A DNA stretch of 64,000 bases from Paraphysomonas bandaiensis (Eukaryota; Chrysophyceae): positions 1-64,000 of the forward strand of contig CBFFRP010000217.1 in NCBI GenBank assembly GCA_965644295.1, written 5' to 3'. How positions within the stretch are numbered: position 1 is the stretch's first letter; every line of letters begins with the position of its first letter. The translations under genes and the position numbers were made by a program. The notes under the pieces were generated by a model. The model ran no database searches. It was not told the DNA's origin and was given only the letters and a program-made list of their open reading frames with translations. Shown here piece by piece: positions 13,601-25,100 of this stretch.

Positions 13601-14733
13601 GCCGTGAGGATAAGGATGGCATTGGCGGAGTTGGCCATCATCCACCTTTATCTGTGGATAAACCAGTAAGTGTATCACCTGGTGTGCATTCTCCGTCATC
13701 CGCGGCAGATGCACCTACATTATCAGTTCCTTCGTCTTCTTCGGGGATGCTAAATGAGCTCACAGTAGGGACCAAGGTGGAGGCTCGTTATGGCGGTTCG
13801 AACGAATGGTATGGCGCTACTATATCAGGTGTGACACACTCTGATACAGGCAAGATGTTGTACTCACTTCATTACGATGACGGTGATGAGGAGGATGATG
13901 CGCATCGTGTGAAGATTCGACTTCCTGGACAACGTCAACGCCGTGATTTGAATGTAGGTGAGGAGGTTGATGCATCATGTGATGAATGCGATGGTGCTAT
14001 ACTTCCTGGGACAATAGTAGGAAAGTCGGGAGACAAGTATACTGTTCGTTTCAACCTTCGTGAGTTGGGTGTCGGTGATTCCGACGGTGTGGAGAATGTG
14101 TTAGGGCGGAAGTTCATATTTGGTCCCCATTTCAGCAAAGATAGTAGTATGACTAGTTCAGTGAATCCGTCTGCGGGTGCAGCTGATGCCGATAATTGCC
14201 GTGAGGATAAGGATGGCATTGGCGGAGTTGGCCATCATCCACCTTTATCTGTGGATAAACCAGTAAGTGTATCACCTGGTGTGCATTCTCCGTCATCCGC
14301 GGCAGATGCACCTACATTATCAGTTCCTTCGTCTTCTTCGGGGATGCTAAATGAGCTCACAGTAGGGACCAAGGTGGAGGCTCGTTATGGCGGTTCGAAC
14401 GAATGGTATGGCGCTACTATATCAGGTGTGACACACTCTGATACAGGCAAGATGTTGTACTCACTTCATTACGATGACGGTGATGAGGAGGATGATGCGC
14501 ATCGTGTGAAGATTCGACTTCCTGGACAACATCAACGCCGTGATTTGAATGTAGGTGAGGAGGTTGATGCACCATGTGATGAATGCGATGGTGCTATACT
14601 TCCTGGGACAATAGTAGGAAAGTCGGGAGACAAGTATACTGTTCGTTTCAACCTTCGTGAGTTGGGTGTCGGTGATTGTGATATGGTTGAGTGTATGCTG
14701 CGTCGTGAATTGATTTTTGGTTTACATTGTTGA
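1605..14733 (+). CDS. C2-like plus multi-Tudor repeat protein
   Basis: Proposed exons are 1605-1667, 1718-2059, 2109-3607, 3660-3975, 4024-4080, 4136-4221 and 4267 onward. The introns are 45-55 nt and all phases agree. Residues 1 to about 790 include a C2-like beta sandwich (around 'LLIHVMDGLGYPGKRK' to 'FLRVSLLSG') and a charged, probably helical stretch. From residue about 923 come 17 copies of a 199-residue unit. Each unit holds a classical Tudor-like fold ('GTKVEARYGGSNEWYGATI', then 'YDDGDEEDD') and a second, more degenerate one ('GEEVDASCDECDGAILPG'). Tudor folds usually bind methylated Arg/Lys. The frame is broken at 7478-7515 and stops at 7537, giving 1877 residues. A 56-nt GT-AG segment, 7472-7527, would restore it and give 4257 residues ending at 14733. 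Function unknown; a scaffold or chromatin reader is inference. Confidence 0.75.
4670..14733 (+). repeat. Coding megasatellite, 17 units of 597 bp
   Basis: Units begin at the Asp codon of 'DKPVSVSPG': 4670, 5267, 5864, 6461, 7058, then (after a +32 shift) 7687, 8284, 8881, 9478, 10075, 10672, 11269, 11866, 12463, 13060, 13657 and 14254. The last is cut after 480 nt and ends in diverged sequence. Units differ by only a few bases. Examples are a Gly-to-Ser change in unit 2 (about 5731), Lys-to-Asn in unit 11 (about 11127), silent TCG/TCA alternation in 'VSVSP', and Arg-to-His and Ser-to-Pro in unit 17. Near-identity over 10 kb implies recent amplification or ongoing homogenisation. Copy number in an assembly of such a region should be treated with caution. 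Confidence 0.97.
7478..7515 (+). other. Copied 38-nt patch causing a frameshift in the Tudor array
   Basis: In unit 5 the expected GATTCC between 'GGT' and 'GACGGT' is replaced by 38 nt identical to 7379-7416 of the same unit. The net gain of 32 nt shifts the frame, and the stop falls at 7535-7537. All other units are intact here. The patch is consistent with template switching, with an assembly join, or with the origin of a small intron. Confidence 0.95.
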
Positions 14734-15059
14734 TGTGATTGTTTATCAGCAGTGAGGGTGATATTTTTGTCTGTTCTTTATATGTTTTTGTTGGATAACT
14801 ATTTGTTTTCATGGTATTGATTATTTTTGGATATCATTTTATTTTTTTACGGTAGTGTTCCTGTTCTTTGTGTCCTACCCGAACAATTAGATCATTGTTT
14901 GCGTTAGCGTAGATTCGATTAGGATTAGGGTTAGTTCCCTCATCATCATCAGGGTGCTAAACCTCTGGCGGAGGAGTATATTGAATGGTGCCTGCAGTAG
15001 ACCATTATAACTCTGAGAGCATATATCCCTGCTCCTAATATAGAGTGAAAGCCCTATTA

Positions 15060-15246
15060 TTAGCAGTAGGCGTCAAGTAGTTAGAATAAAGTTTCGAAAC
15101 CAGATAAGTAGTTAGATGAAGACTAGTCACTCTAGATCGACCTCTACCAGTAACTAACTAGTGTAAATTCTCATATCCTACTATTTAACGCTACAGAAGC
15201 AGCTTGTGCGTCACCGCAGCACCAAGGTGCAACCACTTCCGTTCTG
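15060..15246 (+). ncRNA. Candidate structured RNA element, copy A
   Basis: One of three dispersed copies. Shared blocks are TAGCAGTAGGCGT at the start, CTAGTCACTCTAG, CTACCAGTAACTAA, CCTACTATTTAACGCTAC and a 3' hairpin block ending ACTTCCGTTCT. Likely pairings are a closing helix (GTAGGCGT with ACGCTAC, one bulge), GTTAG at 15111-15115 with CTAAC at 15154-15158, and a terminal hairpin CACC-AA-GGTG at 15220-15229. No open reading frame and no Pol III box found. Function unknown. Confidence 0.5.
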
Positions 15247-16626
15247 CTCCCAATATATGCCTTTATGTTCATGAATGAGTTTCGAAAAGCACAGAAGTAA
15301 GAGAATTTCATTCCGGAATAACACTGACATGATAATCACATGATGAATAACAAGACATAATATAACAACGTAATGCATGAACCATAAACGAATTATTAAT
15401 GAGTAAAACGCAGTTGAAAAATATCATATGCAATGCGTCATACGATATAATAACCTATACAAGAGTCAATTGCGATTACGCTGTCGACGACGCTAGCTCT
15501 AATCACGATTATTTAATGTATTTTTGCTAAACGCAATTTTTGTAAACTAGAAACAGCCACCGCCATATATTTCAAGATGACATTGCTAAGAATCAACCTA
15601 GAGCATCTAGTTAGTTTAAATCTTATCATATCATAGCATTCATAGAACAGTTGCCTATTCCGATTTCCCCATGTACATACCTGCTACTACTGCAGCCATG
15701 ATAGTATCAGAAAAAAACTCAATTATGCTCTCAATTGCAGTATGTTGGCCTGTATTATATCGATTGTTAAAGTCCTACTACCGAACATAAACTACCAATT
15801 GAACCTGCACAAACAGCTGTTTTTTATATTAAAGTTTATACCATTACACAGTGCACTCTATCCACACCGCAAATAGAGAGTGAGCCTGAAACACACAATA
15901 TAAGGCTTTTAAAATAAAAGATTGTCTGTTTATTGGGGATACAGAGACTGTTCAAACCCAGAGTTCCTGGAGCTTAATGAAGCTAAAAGTTTGATAATTT
16001 TAGTTGTTGGGCGAAACATTTCAAACGTGTGGGCTGTACACGGTGCCCTTAATTCAATAAATACTACCAAGCGATAATAATACGCTGTTGGGTTTTAGTA
16101 GAGTTTACAATATACTTATAACTAGGATGATAGGGAAGACTTCACAACCCGTTCAATCCTTAGAATTAAATTCTGCCCGAGATTGTGTCATTTGTTGATA
16201 AGTCGTTGAGGTGTATTGGTGTATTTTACTTTAGCTTGAAGGGAACATACGCAGCTGCAGAAATGTATTAGAGTATAATGACTCTTCATATCAGTCATCT
16301 TATTGTAGTAGTGTGGTGGCATTATCCCCTAGAATACATGACTTACGACTGTTATAAGAATAACATCTACCAACGTATCTGTTGATACAACATTTGTATG
16401 TAGAGCCACCTCCAAGTATAAAAATCTAGGCCTGAACTTCTCCCCTGAGAATGAATTGGAATTGCAGCGCTATGGCCGTTTCATATTCTACATAGTTTCT
16501 ACACAATCTATGGCCTTTGAGTGCTCTTCTTCTCGACTTTCTTTAGACTAATATATGTGTCATTATATGCTTTACAAGAAGGATAGTTTCATGTGATTGG
16601 GAGGATATGAACAACTGCCCTCGTTT

Positions 16627-16815
16627 AGTAGTGAATGTTTATTTAGCAATAGGCGTTGAGACCTTGCATCAATTAGTGGCTAGAAGAATGCTAGTCATAC
16701 TAGTTAGACCACTACCCGTAACTAATCAATACAAACTCTTTTATCCTACTATTTAACGCTACGAAAGCTGCTTGTGCGTCGCCGCAAGCACCAAGGTGCA
16801 ACCACTTCCGTTCTT
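16627..16815 (+). ncRNA. Candidate structured RNA element, copy B
   Basis: Second copy, with upstream TAGTAGT also shared with copy C. The closing helix pairs TAGGCGTT (16650-16657) with AACGCTA (16755-16761). ATTAG (16672-16676) pairs with CTAAT (16722-16726), where copy A has GTTAG/CTAAC: a compensatory G-C to A-U change. The hairpin GCTTGTG/CGCAAGC contains a U-G wobble, allowed only if the plus strand is transcribed. The terminal hairpin CACC-AA-GGTG is at 16789-16798. Confidence 0.5.
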
Positions 16816-17140
16816 CCCTCGTTTCTGTGCATTAGTGGTTGGTATTATATTGGTGTTTGAGGTATAGCTTCTCTTGTATTGACTTAATATAAACCACAAA
16901 CAATTGTAGCGAAATAGAGTTGCACTATGTGGTTTCAAAAAGCTATAGCGTCAGTCAGCGGACATGCAACGCTGTTCAGCGTCACCAACGGGTAAATTTG
17001 CTGTCAGAATTAAACGCAGACGGCAATAGTCCTTATTAGCCTTGAAAAACAAAAAGATAAGACAACACAACATTTATAACTCTACACTTCGCACACATAC
17101 AAAACTCTAATGTGCACGAACTAAAACTAATACCCTACAC

Positions 17141-17331
17141 AAAAGTCAACTGTCTACAATATGTCACATATTCATAACAAACAACAAGCGTCAACTGTCT
17201 ACAATATGTCACATATTCATAACAAACAACAAGCGTCAACTATCTACAATAATATGTCACATATTCATAACAAACAACAAGCGTCAACTATTTACAATAT
17301 GTCACATATTCATAACAAACAACAAGCGTCT
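17141..17331 (+). repeat. Minisatellite, 45/48/45-bp units
   Basis: A partial unit precedes three full units starting at 17161, 17206 and 17254, and a partial one at 17299. Each begins ATGTCACATATTC. Unit lengths are all multiples of three and the plus frame stays open for 102 codons ('MSHIHNKQQAST' repeated). A tiny repeat protein is possible, but I see no homology and no other coding support. Confidence 0.85.
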
Positions 17332-17457
17332 AGTCAAGATTTCTGCCTTCGACATAAAGAAATCCCGTCGCTACAAGAAGTAGACCTATCTAAAGAGACA
17401 AATTCAGAGTACCACAACGATGTTCACATCCAGCTCCCAGTTACACTCCCCAATTTT

Positions 17458-17640
17458 CTATTCAACTGAGTGTGTTAATATCAATCTGGCAATTTGTGTA
17501 ATTGTGGCGTCCGAGGATGCGGTCAGCTCTAAAAAGTCATCTCTGACTACCGCAACATAAGTCTCTTTATCCTCATATATCCAGTGCTTCATGTCCAGCT
17601 TGACATATGACTGAAGGCTTGTCTGCAGCTCCGAAAACAC
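17458..17640 (-). CDS. Orphan open frame, possible terminal exon
   Basis: About 60 codons ending 'ARLILTHSVE' then stop, with protein-like composition ('YVKLDMKHWIYEDKETYVAVV'). The first codon would be GTG and an in-frame TGA lies just upstream. It could only be the last exon of a split gene, entered for example at the acceptor CTGCAG near 17626, or a gene relic. I found no upstream exon. Confidence 0.22.
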   Translation of the reverse strand: MFSELQTSLQSYVKLDMKHWIYEDKETYVAVVRDDFLELTASSDATITQIARLILTHSVE

Positions 17641-17840
17641 ACTTCTTCAGGTTTACTGTGAGAACAAACATTTCAAACCTTGTCAATAATGTACACATAG
17701 TGCTGTGATGTTACAAGTAGATAATATATACGAATTTTTATTAGGTAATCTACTGGTGAAAGCAAAACAAGCCAGCGGGTGGGAAAGAAAGTGAATCAAC
17801 CTCCACTCTGTGCTATGTAAGGTTCCGTTGTGGGCATTCT

Positions 17841-18006
17841 AGTAGTAAATGTCTTAATAATAGCAATAGCCGTTGAAGAGTTAGAGAACTAATGTAACAA
17901 AATATATTAACTGACAAGTGCTTAACTCTGATATCCTACTCTATTTAACGCTACGAAATCTGCTTGTGCGTCACTGCAAGCATCAAGATGCAAACACTTT
18001 TGTTCT
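17841..18006 (+). ncRNA. Candidate structured RNA element, copy C
   Basis: The most diverged copy. The terminal hairpin at 17981-17990 reads CATC-AA-GATG, where copies A and B have CACC-AA-GGTG, so both sides of one base pair changed together. The preceding stem keeps GCTTGTG opposite TGCAAGC, with a G-U pair where copy B has G-C. AGTTA (17879-17883) can pair with TAACT (17908-17912). The middle segment is shorter and poorly conserved. Confidence 0.45.
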
Positions 18007-19180
18007 ATCACTCAAAGAAAACGCAGTGAGAAGTAGAATGTTGATATACGTGGCATCTATTGACTTCAGGATTTTTGAGTTCTGAAGGTGAACAGCCCGG
18101 ATGCTTGACTTCAGCAGGCAGCCTAAAACCCCGTTTACCATTAAGGTGTGCCATTTCCGGATTCATGCTTATTCATCAGGGCTCAAAGTCGTCTACACAA
18201 AAGACACTTATATCAGTGTCCCTTGTACTACACAAGTATTTGTCTATGAGTGACAGAAGGTTATTTGCTGTCTATGTTTGCGGCTCACGTTAGTTTTAAG
18301 GAGAAATATCTCCCGTACTTTTCCCCCAGGACACCACGAAAAGGTGCCAGTTCAACTTTGTTGAGGGTGATGACCATTCTAATTAAGTGTTTCAGAATGA
18401 TTAGTATCAGTTATAAACTGTAGAAATTTAGGTATGTCTTATGCTTAGTTGCATAAAGTTCATTGGCAACGAATATTTCTTGTTTTAGACGGCGTTACCT
18501 GCTATGTAATGAAATAATTCAAGGCACTATCGATTGTCAAATGAATATATGACTCAGCTACATTGAATACGTTCATATCTTTGCCCACATCAAAAAAAAA
18601 TATTTCTCAATAAATTCTAAGTCATCTACTGAGTCGATAACTTAATGTAGACTAATTAAACCGAAAGCCCTTTGTACTACATGCTGCATTTCGCAAAGAA
18701 AAGTAAAAAATATTAAACAACTCATATAGGACGATGAACATATCATATGAAAATAAATGAACGTAAATCTAAGGAGCCGCACTATATCCACAAATCCATA
18801 AGTATTAATTCTAAGCATAGTCACATACATAAAGGCCACTGAAAAAGAATTCACATGAACAACAAACCTCAGACACCACTGTGTTATTCCATGTCAAGTA
18901 GAAATCTGAAACATCGTCAGTGAGGCAGTAAAACAATTCGTTCCATACATATAATTTTCAACAAAATCAGAATACACAAACTTATACTACATTTCACTAC
19001 AATACTTGGTCATCTTAGACCAGGTAGTAGTTCAATAAATGCAACGGCAGCGGGAAGCTCTCCTGCATCGTCAGAACATATTCAAATACGTTACCTTAAA
19101 ATTTCATAGGCAAGTATTATTTCCCTTCTCGAACTGGTTTGTGGTGGCTCGCTGGGATATCAAATGTTGCGATGAAAATT

Positions 19181-22100
19181 TTACCGCAATTTTTTAACTA
19201 CTTCAGTGGAAGATATTCTATCGTTTGCATCGATCCTCAACAATGGAGGAAGGCGCCGTCTATTGTCATGTCTGTCATTGAAATCGACAATTTGGCCACT
19301 AAAATGAAGCGATAGCTGCTTCATAACTTCCTTTTGAATCTCTCTGTGTAAAAGTAATGAAGCATCAGGTATTTCTGAAACTAACTTCTCATGTCTCGTT
19401 TTCTGAATGTCGTTGTTAGATTCTAAGTCCGATTTTATATGATTAACACCTATTGCAGGAGTATAAGGAACAGGGATATCAGTAGTATCAATATTTCCCT
19501 CATAACTCTTTCTTAGATTGTCGGGACTACCATCCGTGATTCGATTACTTTTACAATCATTCGTTCCAACCATATCCTCTTTCATTTCAGACTTGCAGCA
19601 ACTACCCTTAAATAATTTAGCCATATCATAGTCCAAACTACAATCCAAATCCTCATCGACATGAATCCTCGATGACAAATATCTCTGGCACCACGAATTT
19701 TGAGTTTCCCACGGTCGGCATGTATGACGCATGAATACGGAACAAATTGTAAACACACAAAGCGCTGGGGCGACAACATAAAGCACGTTGACATTAGCGA
19801 GGTGATAATGCAGTAAAAGTGTACTTCCCACTAATATCCACACTGACACCTCAACAATGATATCTTGAACAGTAACAGAAAATTCACACACTAACCCTGT
19901 CAAGATAGAAACTTTCATAAAAACATACTCAGCAAAGTACTCACGAATTCCTCCACTCACAAATGCGGAAGTAAGCGACGATGCAAAATGAAAATAATGC
20001 CACTGAGCGGGGTATATATATGAGTTTCCACATAGTTTGCGCACTATACCGCGGTCATATTGTTGTGGGTTACCATATATTCTCCTGGGCCATGGAGTTG
20101 TGAATGACAATACGACCTGGCTCTCAAGTAAATGACTAAATCGAGAAGCCATTCGATTAGATGCAAAAAAGTATGAAGCAGCATTAAGTGACACAGGACG
20201 TGATACTTCATCGTGAAAGACATTCGAGTCATGATCTAACTTTTCTCGTAAATAATTGCCAACAGTGCGCGACAATGACTGGCTTCCGATTCTTTTTCTG
20301 AGTGCCCATCTCGGAAATGATGCAATATCACCGAGGATCATTACGTTTCTTGTATTCATGTCTGGATTAGTCCACTTCGAAAGCGCACAAGGTGCTGATG
20401 ATAAATCTTTTCCGGCTGATTGAGAACTACACGCCTCTGACATTTTACAATTGTTAGCCGCAGTTCTCTTCAAATTAGATCTTAACCATGACGACACATG
20501 GCGCACATCGCGTGTCAATGTACGAGAGAAGGCATAATTTTTAATCCATATAACCAATGGCTGCACCACCGAAACAGCTGATATAATCCAAATTAAGAAA
20601 CACCACAGAACAGTATGTTGTTTCTCTCTATCAAGTCTAGTAGAAAAAATTACCACAACGGTTGTTAAACCACCAATGTAAGCTACTAATGCAACCTGAG
20701 AAAGCAGAAAAAGTGGGAACGAAAAAGATGGTTTTGCTAAGAAGTAATGTTGCCGTTTGTATAGAGAGGAAATTACTCTTGTACTACTTATAGGCAACAC
20801 GTCAAATATAAATAATCTCAACACCGCCTGTCCAATATTATTCAAGTCGCAATCAGAGAGGGATGAATACTTTCGACAAGGATCACTCCCAATACATTTC
20901 TTCATTTCCTTGTCATACACATGTCGTGAGCGGGTCAAGTCCTTTATCAGCAGTTGCACAGGGTGAGAATCATTGATTACTCCACAGTCATCATGACGAA
21001 CCAATCCACCACGCTGAATCGTTATCGACTGAATCAATGCATCGAATGTCCCGACTCCTACATTCGAACTATGAACGCTTGGCGAAACGCTATCTTCTAC
21101 AGCAAAAATTGAGGAAGAGACTGGCTTTATTTTATCTTCTCCACACACGCACCATGCTCTGTCAAAAAGAGATGTAACGTTTTCGTGAAGTGGGGCACAG
21201 AAAATACCGTTGGCTGTATATATATTTTCATCCGTAAATTTCAAACTTCCTCCAAACAGCTCATCATACATTGTAGCTGCCACTACGTTACCAACCACAT
21301 CAGTCACTAAGTTCTCACGAAATTCTTTTATTTCATTTTGTAGTTGTCGAACTTCTTCTAAAATGGGCGTTTTCGCTACGAGTATGCGATCTGAATTCTC
21401 TGAACTCCTTACATCGCCCGAGAACGAGCCTTTCTCTACATCCGCAATCCACATTTGCTGTCTACTCGGATACATATCAACTTTGCTGTCACTATGTACA
21501 TTAGAAAATCCGGAGAAAGAAGTAACACTGCTCCACAAAATTATGCGATCCGCATTCACGAATAATGGGCAGAGCACCAGTGATGTGAAGTACGTAATGA
21601 CAAACATGTCATAACAACAAGATACATTTATGTGGAATATACTTGCAGCATCTTGGGTAAACAACAGTATTACAGTAAGTGCACAGAAAACTGTAACACC
21701 CTGAAAAAGTAAAGAAAGTACCCCGGATTGGCTAATGCCACGAGGGTTATTGTAGAACACTCTAGTCAACAAATGACTACACAGAAAAATGCTGGACGAG
21801 AAAAAATCTACCGATGTTTGAACCCTGAGAACTTCAGGAAGGCATAATTGAATATTTTTCAAGGCTGTAGAAATACTTAAATGCTCAGATGTACATGCAC
21901 GGCAAACTCGCTCGCCTTCACAGTTACTATTATTGCACCTAGATGTAATAATATGGGGCTCCAATGATTTACTGCTGATTATCATATCTACATTAGTAGC
22001 CATCGACTTTTCCGACACTCTGAGACCATTGAAAATGCTACATGTCATATACACGGCAACAGACACACCTACAAAGATTCCAATAGAAAGCTGAATTACC

Positions 22101-25100
22101 CGTGGAGGAGCACTAGTCATGAATTGTGCTGTCCGAGTCGGTTCGGAAGTTGGAGAGTAAGATTTTAGAACAGCAATTTCGACCCCCCGCGTGTCCATTT
22201 CAAACGAATTAACTGAAAATTCAGGAGGTACGAGTATACTGTATGTGCCAAGCAATTCTCTCATGGCTGTCGTAAGAGAACCATTGTCTGTTGCAGCTTG
22301 TAGGTCTGTAGTTATGGATTCAGTGACATCCTCTCGCCCTGAATACCCGAAATACCCATAGTTTTCTAGAATGAAAGAAATAGTCCACCTAACTTTTATT
22401 CCTAAATAAACAGCCCTCGAAGCATATGAACTTTGCTCCACACTATAGGTGTCTTCTTGCAACCGCCTTATTTTCACAGCAACATCTTGGACATCATCAA
22501 TGGTAATGTCCCTACCATGGAGCTGTCTTTTGTTCGTGGTGATGTGGCTTGCAATTACACTTCGAAATAGATTTTTAGACTCAGCTGCAAATGTTTCCGA
22601 TGTAACTCCTACAACAACGATACTTGCAGAATAAGTCATCAGCACTTGTTGTTGCAAAGTAGGTGCCGATGTGGGAGAGGAGCTTGGCGTACCAGAAGGT
22701 TGACTACTCGGAACACAACTAGGCAGGCTGGATGGTGTCGAGGATGGAAATGATGAAGGCTGAGAGGTTGGTTGAATGGTTGGCTCGCCACTTGGAATAA
22801 GTGATGGTACACCACTTGGCTCACTGGATGGGATACATGTCGGTTGGCTGGATGGCAAACTACTGGGAATGCATGATGGATTCCCTGATGGAATAAGTGA
22901 TGGAATGCCACTGGGACGCCCTGATGGCAGAGTACTCGGCAGGCCACTTGGTTGACCAGTAGGTTGTACTGTGGGTTCTCCCGATGGTATACTGCTTGGT
23001 TGACTTGTTGGATGCTGAGTAGGCTGACAAGTAGGAACACCACTCGGCTGACACGAAGGCCGATTTGTGGGCTGTCCTGTTGGTACGCTACTTGGCTCAC
23101 CTGTTGGTTTACCAGTAGGTACATTACTTGGTTGTCCCGTGGGCTGCCCAGTTGGTTTACTGCTTGGATCTCCAGTCGGCTGGCCACTGGGTGGACCTGT
23201 CGGCCGTCCTGATGGTTGACTACTAGGATTACCAGTTGGTTGGCTTGTTGGTACGTTGCTGGGTACTCCAGTTGGCTGACCGCTGGGCTGACCTGTTGGC
23301 TCACCACTTGGCTGACTCGTAGGGAGGCCCGTTGGCTGTCCTGATGGTTGGCTTGTTGGTACGTTGCTCGGTACTCCGGTTGGCTGACCACTGGGTTGAC
23401 CTGTTGGCTCGCCACTTGGCTCACCGGTAGGGAGACCAGTCGGTTCACCTGATGGCTGACTACTAGGATTACCAGTTGGTTGGCTTGTTGGTACGCGGCT
23501 GGGCACTCCGGTTGGCTGACCACTGGGTTGACCGGTTGGCTGACCACTGGGTTGTCCTGTAGGTTGACCTGTTGGTTGGCTTGTTGGCTCGCCACTTGGC
23601 TGACTAGTAGGAAAACCCGTCGGCTCACCTGATGGTTGACTGCTAGGATTTTCAGTTGGTTGGCTTGTTGGTACGCTGCTGGGTACTCCGGTAGGCAGAC
23701 CGCTGGGCTGACCTGTCGGCTCGCCACTTGGCTCACCGGTAGGGAGACCAGTAGGCTCTCCTGATGGTTGGCTTGTTGGTACGTTGCTGGGTACTCCGGT
23801 TGGCTGACCACTGGGTTGCCCTGTAGGTTGACCACTGGGTTGACCTGTTGGCTCGCCACTTGGCTGACTCGTAGGGAGACCAGTAGGCTCTCCTGATGGT
23901 TGACTGCTAGGAATTCCAGTTGGTTGGCTTGTTGGTACGTTGCTGGGTACTCCGGTTGGCTGACCACTGGGTTGACCTGTTGGCTCGCCACTTGGCTGAC
24001 TTGTAGGGAGTCCAGTAGGTTCTCCTGATGGTTGGCTTGTTGGTACGTTGCTGGGTGCTCCAGTTGGCTGACCACTGGGTATTCCGGTTGGCTGACCTGT
24101 TGGTTGGCTTGTTGGCTCGCCACTTGGCTGACTCGTAGGAACACCCGTCGGCTCTCCTGATGGTTGACTGCTAGGATTTCCAGTTGGTTGGCTTGTTGGT
24201 ACGTTGCTGGGTACTCCAGTTGGCTGACCACTGGGTTGACCTGTTGGCTCGCCACTTGGCTCACCGGTAGGGAGACCAGTCGGCTCTCCTGATGGTTGGC
24301 TTGTTGGTACGTTGCTCGGTACTCCGGTTGGCTGACCACTGGGTTGACCTGTTGGCTCGCCACTTGGCTGACTCGTAGGGAGACCAGTAGGCTCTCCTGA
24401 TGGTCGGCTTGTTGGTACGTTGCTGGGTGCTCCAGTTGGCTGACCACTGGGTATTCCGGTTGGCTGACCGCTGGGTTGCCCTGTAGGTTGACCACTGGGT
24501 AGACCTGTTGGCTCACCACTTGGCTGACTCGTAGGAACACCCGTCGGTTCACCTGATGGTTGACTACTAGGATTACCAGTCGGCTGACCACTGGGTTGGC
24601 CTGTTGGCTCACCACTTGGCTGACTTGTAGGGAGACCAGTCGGTTCTCCTGATGGTTGGCTTGTTGGTACGTTGCTAGGTACTCCGGTTGGCTGACCACT
24701 GGGTTGGCCTGTTGGCTCGCCACTTGGCTGACTCGTAGGAACACCCGTCGGCCGTCCTGATGGTTGACTACTAGGATTACCAGTTGGCTGACCACTGGGT
24801 TGACCTGTTGGCTCACCACTTGGCTGACTTGTAGGGAGACCAGTAGGTTCTCCTGATGGTTGGCTTGTTGGTACGTTGCTGGGTACTCCGGTTGGCTGAC
24901 CACTGGGTCGACTTGTAGGTTGACCTGTTGGTTCGCGACTTGGCTGACTAGTAGGGAGACCAGTCGGTTCTCCTGATGGTTGACTACTAGGATTACCAGT
25001 TGGTTGGCTTGTTGGTACGTTGCTGGGTACTCCACTTGGCTGACCAGTGGGTATTCCGGTTGGCTGACCACTGGGTTGACCTGTTGGTTCGCCACTTGGC

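Larger units (their letters stand above)
14734..19180. other. Gene-poor intergenic region with repeated elements
   Basis: No convincing protein gene. It holds three copies of a structured element (listed separately), a 45-48-bp minisatellite (17141-17331) and one orphan open frame (17458-17640). A doubled telomere-like TTAGGG motif near 14927 is too short to mean much. The rest, including 18300-19180, shows nothing I can interpret. Confidence 0.6.

Noticed and set aside
4948-14219. Repeated 94-codon open frames on the minus strand, one per Tudor unit
   Set aside because: They lie antisense to the Tudor coding frame, recur only because the DNA repeats, and have no independent start context or domain.
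14920-14940. Telomere-like TTAGGG pair (also near 29748 and 33448)
   Set aside because: Only one or two units each, far too short for an interstitial telomere.
18060-18293. 77-codon plus-strand frame
   Set aside because: No domain, no splice partner, chance length for this composition.
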